A stretch of DNA of 6,985 nt, from positions 2,156-9,140 of the forward strand of contig MGXL01000095.1 of NCBI GenBank assembly GCA_001801365.1. Reading direction: 5' to 3'. Source of the DNA: Gammaproteobacteria bacterium RBG_16_57_12. Its GTDB lineage: Bacteria > Pseudomonadota > Gammaproteobacteria > RBG-16-57-12. The translations under genes were made by a program, and so were the position numbers. This document shows, one piece after another, positions 6,019 through 6,985 of this stretch; the first letter of the stretch is position 1; the number at the start of each line of letters is the position of its first letter. The notes beneath the pieces were generated by a model. That model did no database searches. It was given only the letters and a program-made list of their open reading frames with translations, and was not told the origin of the DNA.

Positions 6019-6318
6019 TTCGATTTCCTCTATAAATAATGAATAAATAATGTATTAGCATGCAGATTATTGCTGAGAAATTACGGAGGTGCTGCCGAAT
6101 GTATCGAGAGGTGCAACCGAAACCGCTAGAAAAAACTGCCACTGACACACAGGATACGCTATATATTCCCAATAAGCCAGTTTTATTTACAGCCCCCGGC
6201 AGTGCTGATCCAATAGCGCCTTCTCGTTGATAGTGGAACAAGTCGCGTGTGACCACGCAGTGATTTTATATCCGAGCACAATCTGGCATTATTTTCCTCT
6301 CAGGAGTAGGGGCCGGGC
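6019..6318. promoter_or_regulatory. Divergent leader region between csp and chaN
   Basis: About 350 bp separate the two divergent start codons. Next to csp are its Shine-Dalgarno and two direct copies of ATAAATAATG (6032-6041 and 6043-6052). On the minus strand, TTGGAT followed after 18 bp by TAAATA (around 6186-6215) and a TATATA near 6160-6166 are weak promoter-like pieces. Either would give csp a leader of more than 130 nt, as in known cold-shock mRNAs. I see no sequence clearly matching the E. coli cold box. The plus strand contains a 43-codon ORF, listed separately. No clear promoter for chaN and no Fur-box-like 19-mer were found. Confidence 0.4.
6099..6230 (+). CDS. Possible 43-residue small ORF
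   Basis: ATG at 6099 follows GGAGGT (6085-6090) by 8 nt, the best Shine-Dalgarno match among the small ORFs of this window. The frame runs to TGA at 6228-6230. The peptide begins MYREVQPKPLEKTATDTQD and ends with GSADPIAPSR. It is soluble and polar with no membrane segment, and matches no family I recognise. The ORF lies opposite the leader of the divergent csp gene, so it would be antisense to that leader. It sits 88 bp before the 16-codon ORF that overlaps chaN and could share a transcript with it. No promoter was identified. It is real as an open frame; expression is uncertain. Confidence 0.28.
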   Translation: MYREVQPKPLEKTATDTQDTLYIPNKPVLFTAPGSADPIAPSR

Positions 6319-6369
6319 ATGGAAGTGAATGACACCCGCGAATTAATCACAAGTGAGTTTTATCAATGA
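6319..6369 (+). CDS. Possible 16-codon upstream ORF overlapping the chaN start (ATGA)
   Basis: An ATG at 6319 begins a short frame encoding MEVNDTRELITSEFYQ. Its stop TGA (6367-6369) overlaps the ATG of the lipoprotein gene (6366-6368) as ATGA, the classic arrangement for translational coupling. AGGAG at 6302-6306 lies 12 nt upstream, somewhat far; GGGG at 6309-6312 is closer. The lipoprotein's own ribosome site is weak (AAGTGAG at 6351-6357), so coupling to this short ORF could matter for its expression. A chance occurrence is possible. I know of no described leader peptide for this family. Confidence 0.3.
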   Translation: MEVNDTRELITSEFYQ

Positions 6370-6985
6370 ACAAGCACTATGGCCGTTGTTTCCTGCTGAC
6401 CATGGCGGTGTTGCTGAGCGCCTGCGGCACCACAAAAACCAAACTGACCGGCGACCCCGCCAGTCCCTACCCGCCCGAGCGGCCGCCGGTGGTGGGCGAT
6501 ATCCTGCATCTCGCCACCGGAATGTTTGTCACGGAAGCCCAGATGTTGGCCGTAGCAGCTGACAGCAGAATTGTGTACGTGGGGGAAGCGCATGACAACC
6601 CCGCCTCCCACCGTCAGGAACTGGCGGTGCTGAAGGCCATGGTCGAGCGCTATCCGGGGCAGGCCGCGATGGGCATGGAAATGTTCAACCCCTCCCAGCA
6701 AGATGCTCTGGACCGTTGGATCAGCGGTGCCATCGATGAAAAAACCTTTCTCAAAGAATCCAAATGGTATGAGAACTGGAGCCTAGACTTTGACTATTAC
6801 CGTGACCTGCTGATCTATTGCCGCGAACATCAGGTGCCGGTGATCGGATTGAATGTAGAGAAAAGCGTATCCCGCGCCCTGGCGCGCAACCATGCCGATG
6901 AATTGTCCGAAGAGCTGCGTGCCAAACTGCCGGCGATGGAACTCATCGATCCCTATCAACAGGCGTTGGTGGAGGCCGTGTACGG
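6366..6985 (+). CDS. ChaN-like haem-binding lipoprotein, N-terminal part (partial)
   Basis: Reading from ATG 6366, 206 complete codons are visible and the frame continues past the window end. The N-terminus is a lipoprotein signal: basic MNKHYGR, a hydrophobic core, and the lipobox LSAC with lipidated C20. Residue +2 is glycine, so outer-membrane sorting is expected. The mature part begins with a proline-rich linker (about 29-43), followed by the ChaN/DUF399-like domain of the TraB/PrgY/Tiki-related superfamily. The conserved motif YVGEAHDNPASHRQEL is at 71-86, with E74, H76 and H82. MGMEMF at 102-107 carries a conserved acidic residue, E105; then come DFDYYRDLL and VIGLNVEK. Campylobacter ChaN is an iron-regulated lipoprotein that binds haem, so a role in haem or iron handling at the cell envelope is the best guess. 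The local Shine-Dalgarno is weak, and an upstream ORF overlaps the start. Confidence 0.88.
   Translation, partial: MNKHYGRCFLLTMAVLLSACGTTKTKLTGDPASPYPPERPPVVGDILHLATGMFVTEAQMLAVAADSRIVYVGEAHDNPASHRQELAVLKAMVERYPGQAAMGMEMFNPSQQDALDRWISGAIDEKTFLKESKWYENWSLDFDYYRDLLIYCREHQVPVIGLNVEKSVSRALARNHADELSEELRAKLPAMELIDPYQQALVEAVY

Noticed and set aside
5999..6256. 85-codon minus-strand ORF covering the csp leader
   Set aside because: It overlaps the csp start in another frame, has no Shine-Dalgarno, and its sequence has no protein-like features.
6230..6365. Possible Fur box upstream of the ChaN-like lipoprotein
   Set aside because: I looked for a GATAATGATAATCATTATC-like 19-mer because family members can be iron-regulated, but no acceptable match is visible.

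Overview
The window looks like ordinary chromosomal DNA from a free-living gammaproteobacterium. The protein families point that way: a gltD-hemE neighbour pair, YajD, YaeQ, a TrhA-type membrane protein, a CspA-type cold-shock protein and a ChaN-like haem-binding lipoprotein. Base composition is moderately GC-rich in the housekeeping genes and more AT-rich between them. The sequence read by eye does not fix genus or order. An environmental, non-enteric lineage is my inference.

Layout, left to right. (1) Positions 2-166 hold the last codons of glutamate synthase small subunit (gltD). Complete hemE (213-1277) follows on the same strand. (2) Just after hemE lie three tandem copies of a 36-bp unit (1304-1411). 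In one frame they encode a 44-residue hydrophobic repeat peptide whose ATG sits 4 nt after AGGAG. (3) A convergent gene (1420-3165, minus) encodes a soluble PAS-PAS-PAS-GGDEF diguanylate cyclase. (4) About 720 bp without a confident gene (3166-3884) contains a possible 24-codon ORF and a MITE-like palindromic element of about 186 bp (3418-3603) with near-perfect terminal inverted repeats. (5) A YajD-type HNH protein follows; its real start is most likely GTG at 3885. (6) A TrhA/hemolysin III family seven-helix membrane protein (4311-4925, minus) is divergent from yaeQ (5148-5705, plus). A good sigma70-like promoter with an overlapping dyad lies between them. (7) A CspA-like gene (5812-6018, minus) has an intrinsic terminator and an extra hairpin downstream. 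(8) The leader region 6019-6365 separates it from a ChaN-like lipoprotein gene (6366 to the window edge). This region carries two short plus-strand ORFs: one of 43 codons with GGAGGT upstream, and one of 16 codons whose stop overlaps the chaN start as ATGA.

The genes do not form one pathway. gltD-hemE is probably a transcription unit, linking nitrogen assimilation and haem synthesis by position only. The rest are single-gene units in alternating orientation. I see no defence island, CRISPR array, prophage, integrase, transposase or tRNA. The most interesting material is small: the 36-bp array with its possible peptide, the MITE-like element, the short ORFs before chaN, and the start correction for yajD. 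I do not see convincing evidence of a new multi-gene system.
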